Source: Isotricha intestinalis (lineage: Eukaryota > Ciliophora > Litostomatea > Vestibuliferida > Isotrichidae). Taken from it: a stretch of DNA of 24,836 bases. The notes beneath the pieces are model-generated. The model searched no databases, was not told the DNA's origin, and saw only the letters and a program-made list of their open reading frames with translations. Position 1 is the stretch's first letter; every line of letters begins with the position of its first letter. Location: NCBI GenBank assembly GCA_023807065.1, contig JAJJLU010003908.1, positions 1 to 24,836 of the forward strand, written 5' to 3'. Positions 1 to 9,994 of this stretch are shown here, piece after piece. The position numbers and the translations under genes were made by a program.

Positions 1-1610
1 CATATATTTTCATTTGTAAATTATTTTCTAAACCTCTTTATTTTTTCATCATTCACATTTAAATCATTTACTAAATCTTTTATTTTTGCATCTTTTATAT
101 TTAAATTATTCAATAACATTGGATTTCTATTCAATTCATTTTCTATTTTTTTCCTTGTAATTTCTTCTATTTCTTTATTATCAGATACTTCAAAATTTAA
201 TCCTTCTTTAATTAATCTTTCTATTTCTTCTTTATTCCTATCTATATTAATTTTTATTTCTGTAGTATTTTTATTTTTTTCTTGTTTAATAATTACTTTT
301 AATAATCCATTAATATCCATTTCAAAAGTAGTTAACTTCTTCTTTTTGAATATTATTAAGTAAATATTATCTTATTAATTTATTATTTTTTATTAATTTT
401 CTTTCTCCTTCATATATTTTACAAATAAATAAAGATTTATCATCTTTTAATTTATTTAATTCAATTGTATTTTCACATGCAGTAGATATTTCTTTGGAAT
501 AATAACTTTCATTTTTCCATATCCATCATCGATCTTTAAACTTAACAGTGTTAGAATATCAAGTAAATTAATCTAAATTATCTTCTTTATCTATATCTAT
601 ATCATTAACTAGAATTGTAACACCAATTTCATATACTTCTTCACTGGAATAGATATTGATTTAATAATTTCTTTTCCATTTATATTCTTTTATTATTTTT
701 TTGTTGAACCTCATTCTAATATAATTTCATCAATTTGAGATTTATTTAAATTTGTTTCTTTTAATGTATCAAATATTAATCAATTCATTTATCAAATAAA
801 TTCTATACATAACTTCAAATTCAGAGCTTGATAAGTATATATTTAAATTTTCATCTTATTCCAACAATCAATATATATTGTTGCATTTTGAAATGAAGAT
901 ATATTTATTATTGCATTTTCACAATAAGATCTTAGTCTTCTAATAGCTTTTTTATTATTTGTGATATCAATTCCAGTATTATCTTCAAAATCTTCTATAC
1001 AATATTTCATTAATTCTTCAGTAAAATTATTTCTTCCTAAATTAACATCACCTCTTGTAGCTATAACTTCATAAAGTTAGTTATTTAATGATATAATATT
1101 AATATCTAATTCTTAACTTCCCATTGAAAATACTAAAATATTTCTTTTATAGTTTTTTTTTATCAAATCAATAAACAATAGAAGTAATCACTTGTTCATC
1201 AATTAATCTTAAAATATTTAATCCTCAAATCTTCCTGCAACTTTAATGCTTGTCTTTATAAACTATAAAATATAAGGGAACTGCTAATACTTTATTTTTA
1301 ACTCTTTTACCGAATTAATCTTTACATCTTTCTTTAAATTATAAATAATCATTGATAATATTTTCAGGACACAAACTTTTTTTCATTTAAATATTGAACT
1401 ATTATTATTGCTCTATCTTTTTTCAATATTATAAAGAATTGTTTTCGTGAAATTAATACAATATCATTAAATTTTCTTCCAATTATTTTTCTAATTCCAT
1501 ATATTGTGTTTATTGGATTTATATCTTTTTGATTTTTTTCAAATTCTCCAATAAGTCTTTTATTTATATCATTTATAATTAGTATATCAAATAATACAAA
1601 TACATATAGT
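1..1610 (-). pseudogene. Hsp70 family chaperone pseudogene, truncated by the left edge
   Basis: Reading the minus strand in all three frames recovers Hsp70 landmarks in the correct order. From about 1610 downwards these are RLIGEFEKNQ and a GRKF block, a VLAVPLYF block, a degraded SQRQA block, GLNILRLIDE, NILVFSMGS (degraded DLGGGTFD), GDVNLGR, KKAIRRLR, KSQIDEIIL, NGKEIIKSI, IYEGERK, and MDINGLLKV at about 320. A 99-codon open stretch (21-320) is the C-terminal substrate-binding part. At 2-34 another frame gives GLENNLQMK, so the homology continues past the window edge. There are many in-frame TAA, TAG and TGA codons and repeated frameshifts, and the N-terminal 40-70 residues of the ATPase domain are not recognisable. 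No intron pattern restores the frame. I infer a dead copy, not an expressed chaperone. Confidence 0.9.
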
Positions 1611-1639
1611 AATTTAAAAAATAAAATTTAAAAATAAAA

Positions 1640-2170
1640 AATGTGATAATTCCTATGAAATTGCATTTGATGAAAAAAATAAATAATATGCTAATACTTT
1701 ATACTATTTATCATATATAACAAATATAAGTTATTGTAATGTTAATAACAATAATCAATAAATATATGAAGCTCATATTGTGATTCAAATTTATATAATA
1801 ATTCTTAAGAAGTTAAAATAAATATTATTGAATTTACTGATGATCCAATTAAAATTCAATTTGGAGGAATTATTTAGGATTAGGAAATTAAAAAAATTTT
1901 AAGAAGAATATATGATGTTCCAAAAAAACAAGATTTATAATTAAAATTAGGAAGTGTTTCAGCAGAAAAGAAGGAAAAAAAGTAGAAATACATTATTACA
2001 ATAGAATAGAGATCAATATATTTTTTTATTTAGAAAATATTGGAAAAGTTTTAAAGAAAGAAAAAGATTTAAGGATAATGGATTAGATATATAATTCTAA
2101 TGATGATTTTTTTAATATTTGTAATAATTATAGTGTCGATGAAGATGCTGATAGATTATGAAACTAATGA
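1640..2170 (+). pseudogene. Decayed protein-coding relic with stops at Gln-like positions
   Basis: Not recognised with certainty. A protein-like reading starts at about 1641 (DNSYEIAFDEKN, then IYEAH), shifts frame near 1790, and continues as INIIEFTDDPIKIQFGG and RRIYDVPKKQ. It shifts again near 2030 to ENIGKVLKKEKDL and DDFFNICNNYSVDEDAD (about 2104-2152). It is broken mostly by TAA and TAG codons, several in contexts where Gln would fit, plus at least two frameshifts. The FFNICNNYSVDEDAD segment recalls, from memory, a cysteine-containing segment of large ciliate membrane proteins; this is a weak inference. Codon-like composition and aligned charged residues argue against random sequence. 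Confidence 0.4.
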
Positions 2171-3076
2171 ATTCATTATAAATTAGTTAATATTGAAAAT
2201 TCAACAAATAATAAAAATAATACTAATGAAAATGAATAAAAAAGTTGATTTTAACTTTTTTTTCTAGAAGATGATTATAAAAATATTGATAAAAAAATAG
2301 ATTACTTTTTAAATTTGGAATATAAGAAAAATATATAAACAATATTTTTATTCACCAACTTCAAATTATTCACTTATTTTTTATATTATATTCTTTTATT
2401 AAACTAATCAAAAAAAAAAAAAATAAAAAAAATAATATATACTCATTCAATTTAAATTAAAATTAAATTTCAAAGGAAATTATTGAGATAAATGAAATAT
2501 AATATTAGTTGAGTTTATATTTTATATACTTTAAAATTAAAAGTATAAATCTAATAATAATATTAAAGTAATAAATTTAGTTTAAAAAATTAGATAAAAT
2601 ATTTTATTAATTTTTTATATATATTTTGTTTTTTAAAAATAAATTTAATTACAACAGTAAAAAATAAAAAAATATTTTTTTATATAAAAAGGAGAAAATT
2701 TTGTTTAAATAAATCAATATTCTTTTTTTAAACATTGAGAAAAAGAATTATTTTTAAAAGGAGTAAATTATAAATTTTTAAATCATCAATAAAATCATTT
2801 CTTTTTATTTTCTCCATAATAAATATTTTTGAATAAGAATAATTTATTTTTGTATAAATAAATAATCTAAGAATCTTTATATTTCTGTAAAGAATTAATC
2901 CTCTTTTCTATTAAAGGTTCATTAATATATAATAATTTAAAAAAAATAAATTTAAACAATTTGAACTAATAATATTCAAATTATTTTTTATATTTAATTT
3001 AAATATCTAATAATAAAATCTTACTAAAACTTTGTTGTTTACAATATTTATATTAAACTGATTATTTACATTTAAT
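2171..3076. other. AT-rich intergenic DNA without a recognisable gene
   Basis: The stretch is almost pure A/T with homopolymer runs and frequent stops in all frames. The only weak coding-like signal is on the minus strand at about 2870-2930 (NEPLIEKRINSLQKYKDS before a TAG). It is too short and unrecognised to call a gene. No RNA gene or repeat array was seen. Confidence 0.5.
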
Positions 3077-3952
3077 TTAATCATTTATTCTTTTTAATTT
3101 ATAAGAAGTAAGTTGATTTATATATAACCAACAGAAAAAATTTTGACATATATCAGCGACTTCTTTTTGTTTATTTTTTAAATCATCTATTAATAAAATA
3201 TAAATAGAAACAAAATCTTCAATCATTTCAGGTATTTCTTCACAAGTATTATCTAAGCAAAAATCTTTATTATTATTTATTATATTATTTTCTTTATTAA
3301 AATTCATTTGATTTTGTTTATAATCCCAACCAACCATATTTAAATATTCTCTTAAAAAAAAAGCAACATTAATTAATAAAAATTTAAATTCTTCATCATT
3401 TGTAATTTTAATTAATCTAATTAAATATATAATAATTACTTGGTATATATTATTATCCTTTCGAGGAATTGAATTAAATTCGATTTTTTTATAATTATTT
3501 GATAAAAAAATAAAAAAAGGATCATAATTAATCAAATAATTTTTTTTATAAAATTTTGAGTTTTGATTTAAAATATATTTTTGAATTATTCTTTGAAAAG
3601 AATTAAAAATATAATTTAAAGTTTGTGTAATATCATCATTATTATTAAATGATAAATTACTTTGATTATATTTAAAACAATATTTATTTAAAGCACTTTT
3701 TTTTGAAGTAAAAATTGTTGGTTTATCTGTTATTGGAATTATATCATGTTTATTTCTATTATGTGTATATAATGCGGGATATGATAAATATGATTTTTTA
3801 CATATTTGACATTGAAATATTCTTCCATTTAAATCATATTTCCCTTTTCTTTTTTTTATTTTCTTTTTATTCTTATTTTCTTTATTAATATTTATATTCT
3901 TTTCTTTTATATTATCCTTTTTTTCTTTTTCTATTTCTTCATTTTTATTCAT
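3077..3952 (-). CDS. Single C2H2 zinc-finger protein
   Basis: This 291-aa intronless frame starts at an ATG at 3952 and ends in TAA. The first 40 residues are a very basic and acidic Lys/Glu/Asn tract. A classical C2H2 finger follows: C48-x2-C51-x12-H64-x4-H69, with the hydrophobic residues of the fold present (F46, Y55, L61). The rest, residues 90-291, is largely hydrophobic and helical-looking with no second finger, and includes LREYLNMVGW near residue 200 and FCLDNTCEEIPEMIEDF near 230. This long conserved-looking C-terminal domain suggests a protein-interaction domain rather than a multi-finger DNA-binding factor. Known of the family: single C2H2 fingers bind zinc and may contact nucleic acid or protein. 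The specific function is not recognisable. Confidence 0.8.
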   Translation of the reverse strand: MNKNEEIEKEKKDNIKEKNININKENKNKKKIKKRKGKYDLNGRIFQCQICKKSYLSYPALYTHNRNKHDIIPITDKPTIFTSKKSALNKYCFKYNQSNLSFNNNDDITQTLNYIFNSFQRIIQKYILNQNSKFYKKNYLINYDPFFIFLSNNYKKIEFNSIPRKDNNIYQVIIIYLIRLIKITNDEEFKFLLINVAFFLREYLNMVGWDYKQNQMNFNKENNIINNNKDFCLDNTCEEIPEMIEDFVSIYILLIDDLKNKQKEVADICQNFFCWLYINQLTSYKLKRIND

Positions 3953-4095
3953 TGTTTTCTTTTAAATATTTTTTTATTTTTTACTTTTTAAGAAAAATTT
4001 ATGTAACTTTTTTAAAAATAAATAATATAAAAAATTAAATAAAATAAACTTTTGATTTTAAAATCATCATAAAAAACAAAATAGTACTTTTTAAT

Positions 4096-7000
4096 TTATT
4101 TATTCTTATTTTTTTTTCTATTTAAATCTCTTAAAATATTATCTTTTCTTTTTTGAATATTATTATCTCTAATTTCTTTATATTGATATCTATCTCTAAT
4201 ATTTTTAAAAGCATGATAAAAAACATCTTTTTGTTGAGTTGAACTTTCTTTTTTAACTTCTTCATTATTTTCAATCATTTTATTATTAGTATTAATGCCC
4301 ATTAAATTTAATTTTAACTTCATAGTGTTTTCTTTAGAATCTCCTTGAGAATCATTACTTAATCTATCAGGAGAACCTAAATTTTTAGGAGAAGACCTTA
4401 AATTTTTAGATAATTCACTTATATTTTTTTTATTATTATTATTTAAATTTGAAGAAAATTCATATGACATTTTATCAAATGTTGGAAATTCATCACTATT
4501 ATATTTTTGTAATATTTTTTTTAATGATAATCCTTTTTTATATGAAAAAACTAAATTGGGATAACATTTAAATAATATATCTCTTATTCTATATATTACT
4601 ATTACTCTATCATTTAATTCTATTTTTGTTATTGGCTCTGGTATATTTTCTTTTTCCTCTTCTTCTTCTTGTTCATTTTTTCCTTTTTTTTTATTATCTT
4701 TTTCATTTTTTTTATTTTTATCTTCTTTTTTTTCTTCTTTTTTATTGTTTTTATTTTTATCTTCTTTTTTTTCTTCTTCTTTCTCATTTTTCATTTCTTC
4801 ATTTAAATTAGATGAAGTTAATAATTTATTATCTTCTTCAATTGGTTTTGGTTTTGGATTACTTTCAATTTGCATAATATTAAAAAAATCTGTTATAGGA
4901 GAATTAGGTTTATGTCTTAAAAATTCAGTTCTAATATCTTGAAAATTAATTAAATCTAATAAGCTTTTTTTAGGATAAAAAACATCACTTTTTTCACAAA
5001 CAATAAATATATAATCTTTATTATATTCAATTAAATATTTATTAGAATAACTAATTTTATAATTAGTTTTATCAGTTTCAGTATTTAATAATAATTTCCC
5101 AATTTTTTTTTGTTCTTTAGAATTATAAACACAGATTTTTCCCATAGAATCAAAGGAAAAAACAATAAAAGGGAAAACAGGTAAAACTAATTGAACAGGT
5201 AAAGTTTCATAAGGATTATGCATACAATGAAATAATTCTTTTCCATTAATTAATTCATAAATATATATTTGACCAACAATACTTCCACAAGTTAAATAAT
5301 TTTCAGAGATTGAAATTGAAGTAATTTCAAATCTCGAATTTTTTTGTAATAAAAATTTATCTGTATGTAATTCACAATCCCAAACTAATATTCCTCCATC
5401 TATCATTCCTAAAGCCAATAAATTATTTTCTTTATTTATATATGTTTGTCCTGACATTGTTGAAATATTAAATAATGTTGTAAAGGACATTTCATTTTTT
5501 GTTATATCAAATAAATCTATTGGTGACATTGGATTTACTAACGGCTTTTCTTTTGGTTTTTCTATCTCTTCTTTTTTATCATTTTTACCTTTCTTGTTAT
5601 CTTTTTTTTCTTCTTTTTTATTTTTGTCTTCTTTTTTATTTTTGTCTTCTTTTTCTTTATTGTCTAATTCTTTCTTTTCATTTTCTATATTTAAATTATT
5701 TGGATTTTTTGGATTTAATATTGTTCTAATATAATTTAAATAATCTCTTTCTTTTTTTTGCATTGAGGAATTTAAATTCATTGTATCTTCTATACTTAAA
5801 GCAATTCCAGTTTTTACTTTTTGAACTTTAAATATTGCTTTCATTTTATCTGTTAAATAAGGGAAAAAAGAAATATATTTAAAACAAGTTGAATTTGAAA
5901 ATGCAATATATATTCCTATTGTTATTGTTGATGAAGAATAACCAGAAGAATTTTTATCTTCTGTTATATATTTTTTTTGAATAAAATGAACAAATGGATG
6001 ATTTTTATCATATTTTTGATATAAGGATAAATCGCCTTTTTCTTCATCAATTTCAGTTTTAATATTATATAATGTTTCATCTATTTTATCAGGCTCATTA
6101 TTATTTTTATCTTTATCATTTTTTCCTTTTTTTATATCTTTTTTATCATCTTTTTTCTTATCATCTTTCTTATTATTATTTTTCTTTTTATCACTTGCAT
6201 TTTCATTTGATACAGCTTCTTTAGGCAAAATAGTAAAATTCTCATTTTCATTACTAATAATTCTATTAATAAAAGTATATTTATTATTAATATTACTATT
6301 ATCATTTTTTTTCTTATCATCTTTTTTATCATCTTTCTTTTCTTCTTTTTTTTCTTCATTTTCAGTTTGAATAGTAGAAGGATTACTTTGAGTTAAAGGT
6401 AAATCATTAAATTTATATAATCTAACTCCACCTTCATAATCAATAGCACTTAAGAAGAAACCATCTTTTGATAATTTAATATTATTGATTAATAAACTTA
6501 AACTCATATTATCATTAACAATAGGATCAGAGATTTCAGGATTAACTGTATTAATAATACATTCTAAATTCATTTGTGAAAAAGAATGATTATATGCATA
6601 AACATATATAAAAACTTCACTTCTACAATTAACAACAATTCTAGTAATATATGTATCAAAATATTTTGTTGATGAAGTTGCTATTGAATCAACTCTATTA
6701 TTTGAATTAGAAACTTGAGTTTCTGACATTATTTTATCATTATCCATATCAAATATACATATTTCTCCTTTATATGTTCCAAATATAAATTTATTCATTT
6801 TTGAATGTTTAATATTGTGATTTTGTAATAAATCTATACATGTAATATTTTTATCTTGAAGTTTCTTTATTGTCATTGGGCGAACAAATATTATTTGTTC
6901 ATCAAAATTTGGAGTTTCTTTTATTTTTTCTAAATCATCTATTGCATTGTCTAAATGAGGTAAAAATGTAAAATATATATATTTTTCTATGAATTTTAAT

Positions 7001-7146
7001 GTATTTGGTAATTTTTGAATATGCTTTTCTAATTCTATTGAAAATTTATCCACGTTTGCATCTATGTTTCTAAATAATATTGATTCTTTTTCTTCTTTCT
7101 GGGTTTGAGAAAAATAATCTTCATTTTGAGTTTTTTGTTCTTCCAT
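4096..7146 (-). CDS. Large WD40-type beta-propeller protein with charged inserts
   Basis: This is a 1016-aa intronless frame, ATG at 7146, TAA stop. WD40-like blades are visible around residues 115-135 (FIFGTYKGEICIFDM), 222-247 (LSAIDYEGGVRLYKF), 575-592 (LALGMIDGGILVWD), 607-631 (CGSIVGQIYIYEL) and 658-676 (FSFDSMGKICVYN). Four Lys/Asp/Glu low-complexity tracts interrupt it, at about residues 264-285, 319-352, 490-534 and 784-833. They probably form disordered loops between blades. The C-terminal 150 residues contain a conserved-looking IVIYRIRDILFKCYPN segment and a basic tail. Likely a scaffold protein. A WDR93-like axonemal protein is one possibility, but that is a guess from the N-terminal helix plus split propeller layout. 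Confidence 0.85.
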   Translation of the reverse strand: MEEQKTQNEDYFSQTQKEEKESILFRNIDANVDKFSIELEKHIQKLPNTLKFIEKYIYFTFLPHLDNAIDDLEKIKETPNFDEQIIFVRPMTIKKLQDKNITCIDLLQNHNIKHSKMNKFIFGTYKGEICIFDMDNDKIMSETQVSNSNNRVDSIATSSTKYFDTYITRIVVNCRSEVFIYVYAYNHSFSQMNLECIINTVNPEISDPIVNDNMSLSLLINNIKLSKDGFFLSAIDYEGGVRLYKFNDLPLTQSNPSTIQTENEEKKEEKKDDKKDDKKKNDNSNINNKYTFINRIISNENENFTILPKEAVSNENASDKKKNNNKKDDKKKDDKKDIKKGKNDKDKNNNEPDKIDETLYNIKTEIDEEKGDLSLYQKYDKNHPFVHFIQKKYITEDKNSSGYSSSTITIGIYIAFSNSTCFKYISFFPYLTDKMKAIFKVQKVKTGIALSIEDTMNLNSSMQKKERDYLNYIRTILNPKNPNNLNIENEKKELDNKEKEDKNKKEDKNKKEEKKDNKKGKNDKKEEIEKPKEKPLVNPMSPIDLFDITKNEMSFTTLFNISTMSGQTYINKENNLLALGMIDGGILVWDCELHTDKFLLQKNSRFEITSISISENYLTCGSIVGQIYIYELINGKELFHCMHNPYETLPVQLVLPVFPFIVFSFDSMGKICVYNSKEQKKIGKLLLNTETDKTNYKISYSNKYLIEYNKDYIFIVCEKSDVFYPKKSLLDLINFQDIRTEFLRHKPNSPITDFFNIMQIESNPKPKPIEEDNKLLTSSNLNEEMKNEKEEEKKEDKNKNNKKEEKKEDKNKKNEKDNKKKGKNEQEEEEEKENIPEPITKIELNDRVIVIYRIRDILFKCYPNLVFSYKKGLSLKKILQKYNSDEFPTFDKMSYEFSSNLNNNNKKNISELSKNLRSSPKNLGSPDRLSNDSQGDSKENTMKLKLNLMGINTNNKMIENNEEVKKESSTQQKDVFYHAFKNIRDRYQYKEIRDNNIQKRKDNILRDLNRKKNKNK

Positions 7147-7270
7147 TTTTTTTTTTTTATTTCAGTTATTTGTTTATTTACACTAAAGTATTTTTTTATT
7201 TATTTATTTTAATTTAAAATTATGTTTTATTTGAAATTTTAATATTAATTTTTTTGAATTTTTTTATATA

Positions 7271-8965
7271 TTAAATAAAAGATATTTCTATTTCTTTTTC
7301 TTTTTTTATTCTGAAAAATTGGAATATTTTATAAAGAATAACTTGTTTATTATATAATTTTTTTAAAGACCTATGATGTTTAATAACAAATAAAAAAGAA
7401 AGAAGCAAATAATCCGGTAAATCATAATAATAAAATTTAGTATTTAAAATTTGAGTGGTATAAGGAGGAACAGTTCTAATTTTAAAACTTCTTAAATTTT
7501 CATTTTTAGAAATGGCTTTAATAATATCTTCATTAATTAAATTTTGGCATTTTATATTATAATTTTTTAAAAGAAGATTTTTTAACATTTTTCCATGTTT
7601 TAAAATAGAAAGTAAATATTGAATTGACTCTTCAACATCTTCATAAGGCTCCAAAATAAAATATAATTTTAATTCATTTAAATTAGCTAAAAATTTATTA
7701 TTTATTATAGAATTATTTAACTTTTTAATTGCAGTATGATCTACTTTTCCTAAAGTTAAATATTTTAAATTCATTGGTATATAATTAAAGAAATTTTCAT
7801 CTGTAAGAATTATTTTATTACATAAAAAAGAAAAATCTTTTAATGGATTTTTGATTAATTCAGATACATTATTATTTATATTTATTAATTCATTTATTAA
7901 TATTGTTTCTTTTATTTGATGATTTATTTTTAAATAAAATGTTTTTATTTTTTTATTTATTTTTTGATGAATTAAATTTATAAATTGTATATTTTCTATA
8001 TTATCAGCTGATAATTTAATATATTCTAAATTATTTTTTTTTTTCAAAGTATTAATTAATTCATTAATTAAATTTATAGGTACTGATAAAAATTTATTTA
8101 TTTCTATTTTTGATAAATTATTCTGTTTAATTATTTGAAGAAGTTGTTCGACGATATTTGTTTGATCAATGGAAATTTTATTAAGTTTAATTTTTATTAG
8201 ATTTGTTTTTTTTAATAAAATATCAATTAAATTTATTCTTTTAATATTAATTTGACTTATTTTAATATCTTCTATTTCATTATTATTTATATATTCATAT
8301 AATATTTTAAAAATAGAATTTTCATTAATAAAATCTAATTTATTAATGGTTTTAATACTTTTAATACTTTTTTTTTTACTTATAAAATGTAAATAAATTC
8401 CATTTTTAATTATTGTTTCAACTTGATCTGTTTTAGAAGAATTTATTTTTTCGAAAATTATTTTTTCAATATTATTACAAAAATGAAAAACAATAAATTC
8501 TAATAAAATAAATAAGTTTTTAAAAGGAAAATTTTTTACTTCATTAATTCTAATTGTTTTAACATTTGATAATTTATTTATTAGAACAAATTTATTTTCA
8601 GAAATTTCTTCTTTTATTAATATAATTAATCCTCTTAACATTTGAGGAGTAATAGAAAAAATTTGCATAGAATTTTCATAAAATATTTTTTTATTATAAT
8701 TATTATTTGTATCACTTGATGAAAAATAAGTTTTATATAAAAATTGTTTCTCTTCTAATTTTATTGTTGAATTTTTTCCCATAAAATTTTTTTTTTGTTT
8801 TTTTGTCATTGTTAAAGTAGAAACAATAGAATAAATTTCATTTAATGCATTAAATAATTCATTTTTATTTTTTATTTGTAAATTTTCAACATTATAAAAA
8901 AAAGGAATAAAAGTACTTAAAACATTTTCAATTAAATAGATATTATTATCATTAATATTCATCAT
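7271..8965 (-). CDS. Leucine-rich-repeat-like protein
   Basis: This 564-aa intronless frame starts with two consecutive Met codons at 8965 and ends in TAA. Residues from about 215 to 480 show repeating Ile/Leu-rich units of 25-30 residues, such as LIKIKLNKISI, LSKIEINKFLS, LEYIKLSADNI, LKYLTLGKV, LNELKLYFIL, LKNLLLKNYNI and LRSFKIRTV. This is the spacing expected of degenerate, F-box/RNI-like leucine-rich repeats. The N-terminal 200 residues are helical and of unknown type; no F-box or signal peptide is visible. The C-terminus is basic and hydrophobic (residues 520-564). Role probably protein binding; the partner cannot be inferred. The gene begins only 43 bp from the end of the next gene upstream. 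Confidence 0.75.
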   Translation of the reverse strand: MMNINDNNIYLIENVLSTFIPFFYNVENLQIKNKNELFNALNEIYSIVSTLTMTKKQKKNFMGKNSTIKLEEKQFLYKTYFSSSDTNNNYNKKIFYENSMQIFSITPQMLRGLIILIKEEISENKFVLINKLSNVKTIRINEVKNFPFKNLFILLEFIVFHFCNNIEKIIFEKINSSKTDQVETIIKNGIYLHFISKKKSIKSIKTINKLDFINENSIFKILYEYINNNEIEDIKISQINIKRINLIDILLKKTNLIKIKLNKISIDQTNIVEQLLQIIKQNNLSKIEINKFLSVPINLINELINTLKKKNNLEYIKLSADNIENIQFINLIHQKINKKIKTFYLKINHQIKETILINELININNNVSELIKNPLKDFSFLCNKIILTDENFFNYIPMNLKYLTLGKVDHTAIKKLNNSIINNKFLANLNELKLYFILEPYEDVEESIQYLLSILKHGKMLKNLLLKNYNIKCQNLINEDIIKAISKNENLRSFKIRTVPPYTTQILNTKFYYYDLPDYLLLSFLFVIKHHRSLKKLYNKQVILYKIFQFFRIKKEKEIEISFI

Positions 8966-9008
8966 GTTTAATTTTAAAAAAAATATTTTTTATATTAAAA
9001 AAATTAAT

Positions 9009-9942
9009 TTATGTTTCATAATTGGAATAATTAATTTTTTGGTTTTCTTTTTTTTTTATTTTTAAATGTTCAATATATTTTTTAGTTATATTTCCCATTT
9101 CTGAAGAAAGAATAATTCCATTTTTTTTAATTGAATCTTTTATTATATTTTCAAAATTTTCTTGTTCAAAAATTTGAAATTTATTAAGTTCTTTAATTTC
9201 TTTATTTAAATTATCATTTAATTTTTTAAAAATATTTTTTTGTTTTTGATTAAATTCATCTCTTAATTTTTGTATTTTTTTATTAAATTCTTCTCTTTCT
9301 ATTTTATGCATAATATTTAATTTATCAATCATTTCATTATATTTTTTTTCTTTTTCATTTTCATAATTCAATATAATTTCATATTTTTTATTTTCTAGTT
9401 CATTATTTAAATCATTTGCTTTTAAAAATTCATTTTTCTTAACACAATTTTCAATTTCTCTTTTATATTTTAAATTTAATTTATTAAAATTTGGTTTCTT
9501 TGGATAAGAACAATTAAAATTTTCAATAAAATTATCGTATTCTGATTTTTGTTTTTTTTCAAAATTTCGAATTAAATTTTTTAATTTATTTTTAAATTCT
9601 TCTTCTTTTAATGCTTTTTCTCCTTCAATTTTATCTCTTTTTTCTTCTATTTTACTTTCTAATTTAATTCTTTCTTTTTCTTGTTCAAATTTTATTTCTT
9701 CATATATTTTTTTCTTTTCATAAAATTTTAATTCTTCTAATTTCTTACTTATGAAATTTGTTTCCAAAAAATTTTTTTCTTTAATAGATTCCACTAAATG
9801 TAATTTAAGAAGAGAACTAAAAATAAAAATTAAAAAAGAGGAAAAAACAAAAATAAAAAAAATGAAAATACATATAATCTCTAATTTTTTGTAAAGTTAA
9901 ATCATCAGGATTAGTACTTCTTAATAAATTAATTTCTTCCAT
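9009..9942 (-). CDS. Two-exon coiled-coil protein
   Basis: Exon 1 is 9872-9942 and exon 2 is 9009-9816. A 55-nt GT-AG intron (9817-9871) joins them in phase, giving 292 aa. The N-terminus reads MEEINLLRSTNPDDLTLQKI and continues DYISLLKLHLVESIKEKNFL. A frame that starts inside exon 2 would begin with GTG, so the upstream ATG plus intron is the better model. Almost all of the protein (residues 30-260) is Lys/Glu-rich heptad-like helix, strongly predictive of an extended coiled coil. The short N-terminal helix-turn-helix-like segment (LLRSTNPDDLTLQKIRDYI) looks like a conserved domain. The C-terminus is basic. Probable structural or cytoskeletal role; the family is not recognised. Confidence 0.82.
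9817..9871 (-). other. Intron (55 nt) of the coiled-coil gene
   Basis: On the minus strand it begins GTATTTTC and ends TTTTTAG. It is T-rich throughout, and removing it joins codon 24 (AT+T, Ile) in frame with the downstream coiled-coil frame. Confidence 0.8.
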
Positions 9943-9994
9943 TATAAAAAAAATAAATTAAAATAATTAAAGATTTAAAAATTTTTAGAAATAA

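Noticed and set aside
4626..5729. Three plus-strand frames of 61-76 codons opposite the WD40 gene
   Set aside because: They are Leu/Phe/Ser-rich antisense readings of Lys/Glu tracts in the minus-strand gene and have no independent coding signal.
6132..6359. 75-codon minus-strand frame rich in Lys, Ile and Met
   Set aside because: It is a shifted reading of a charged insert in the WD40 protein.
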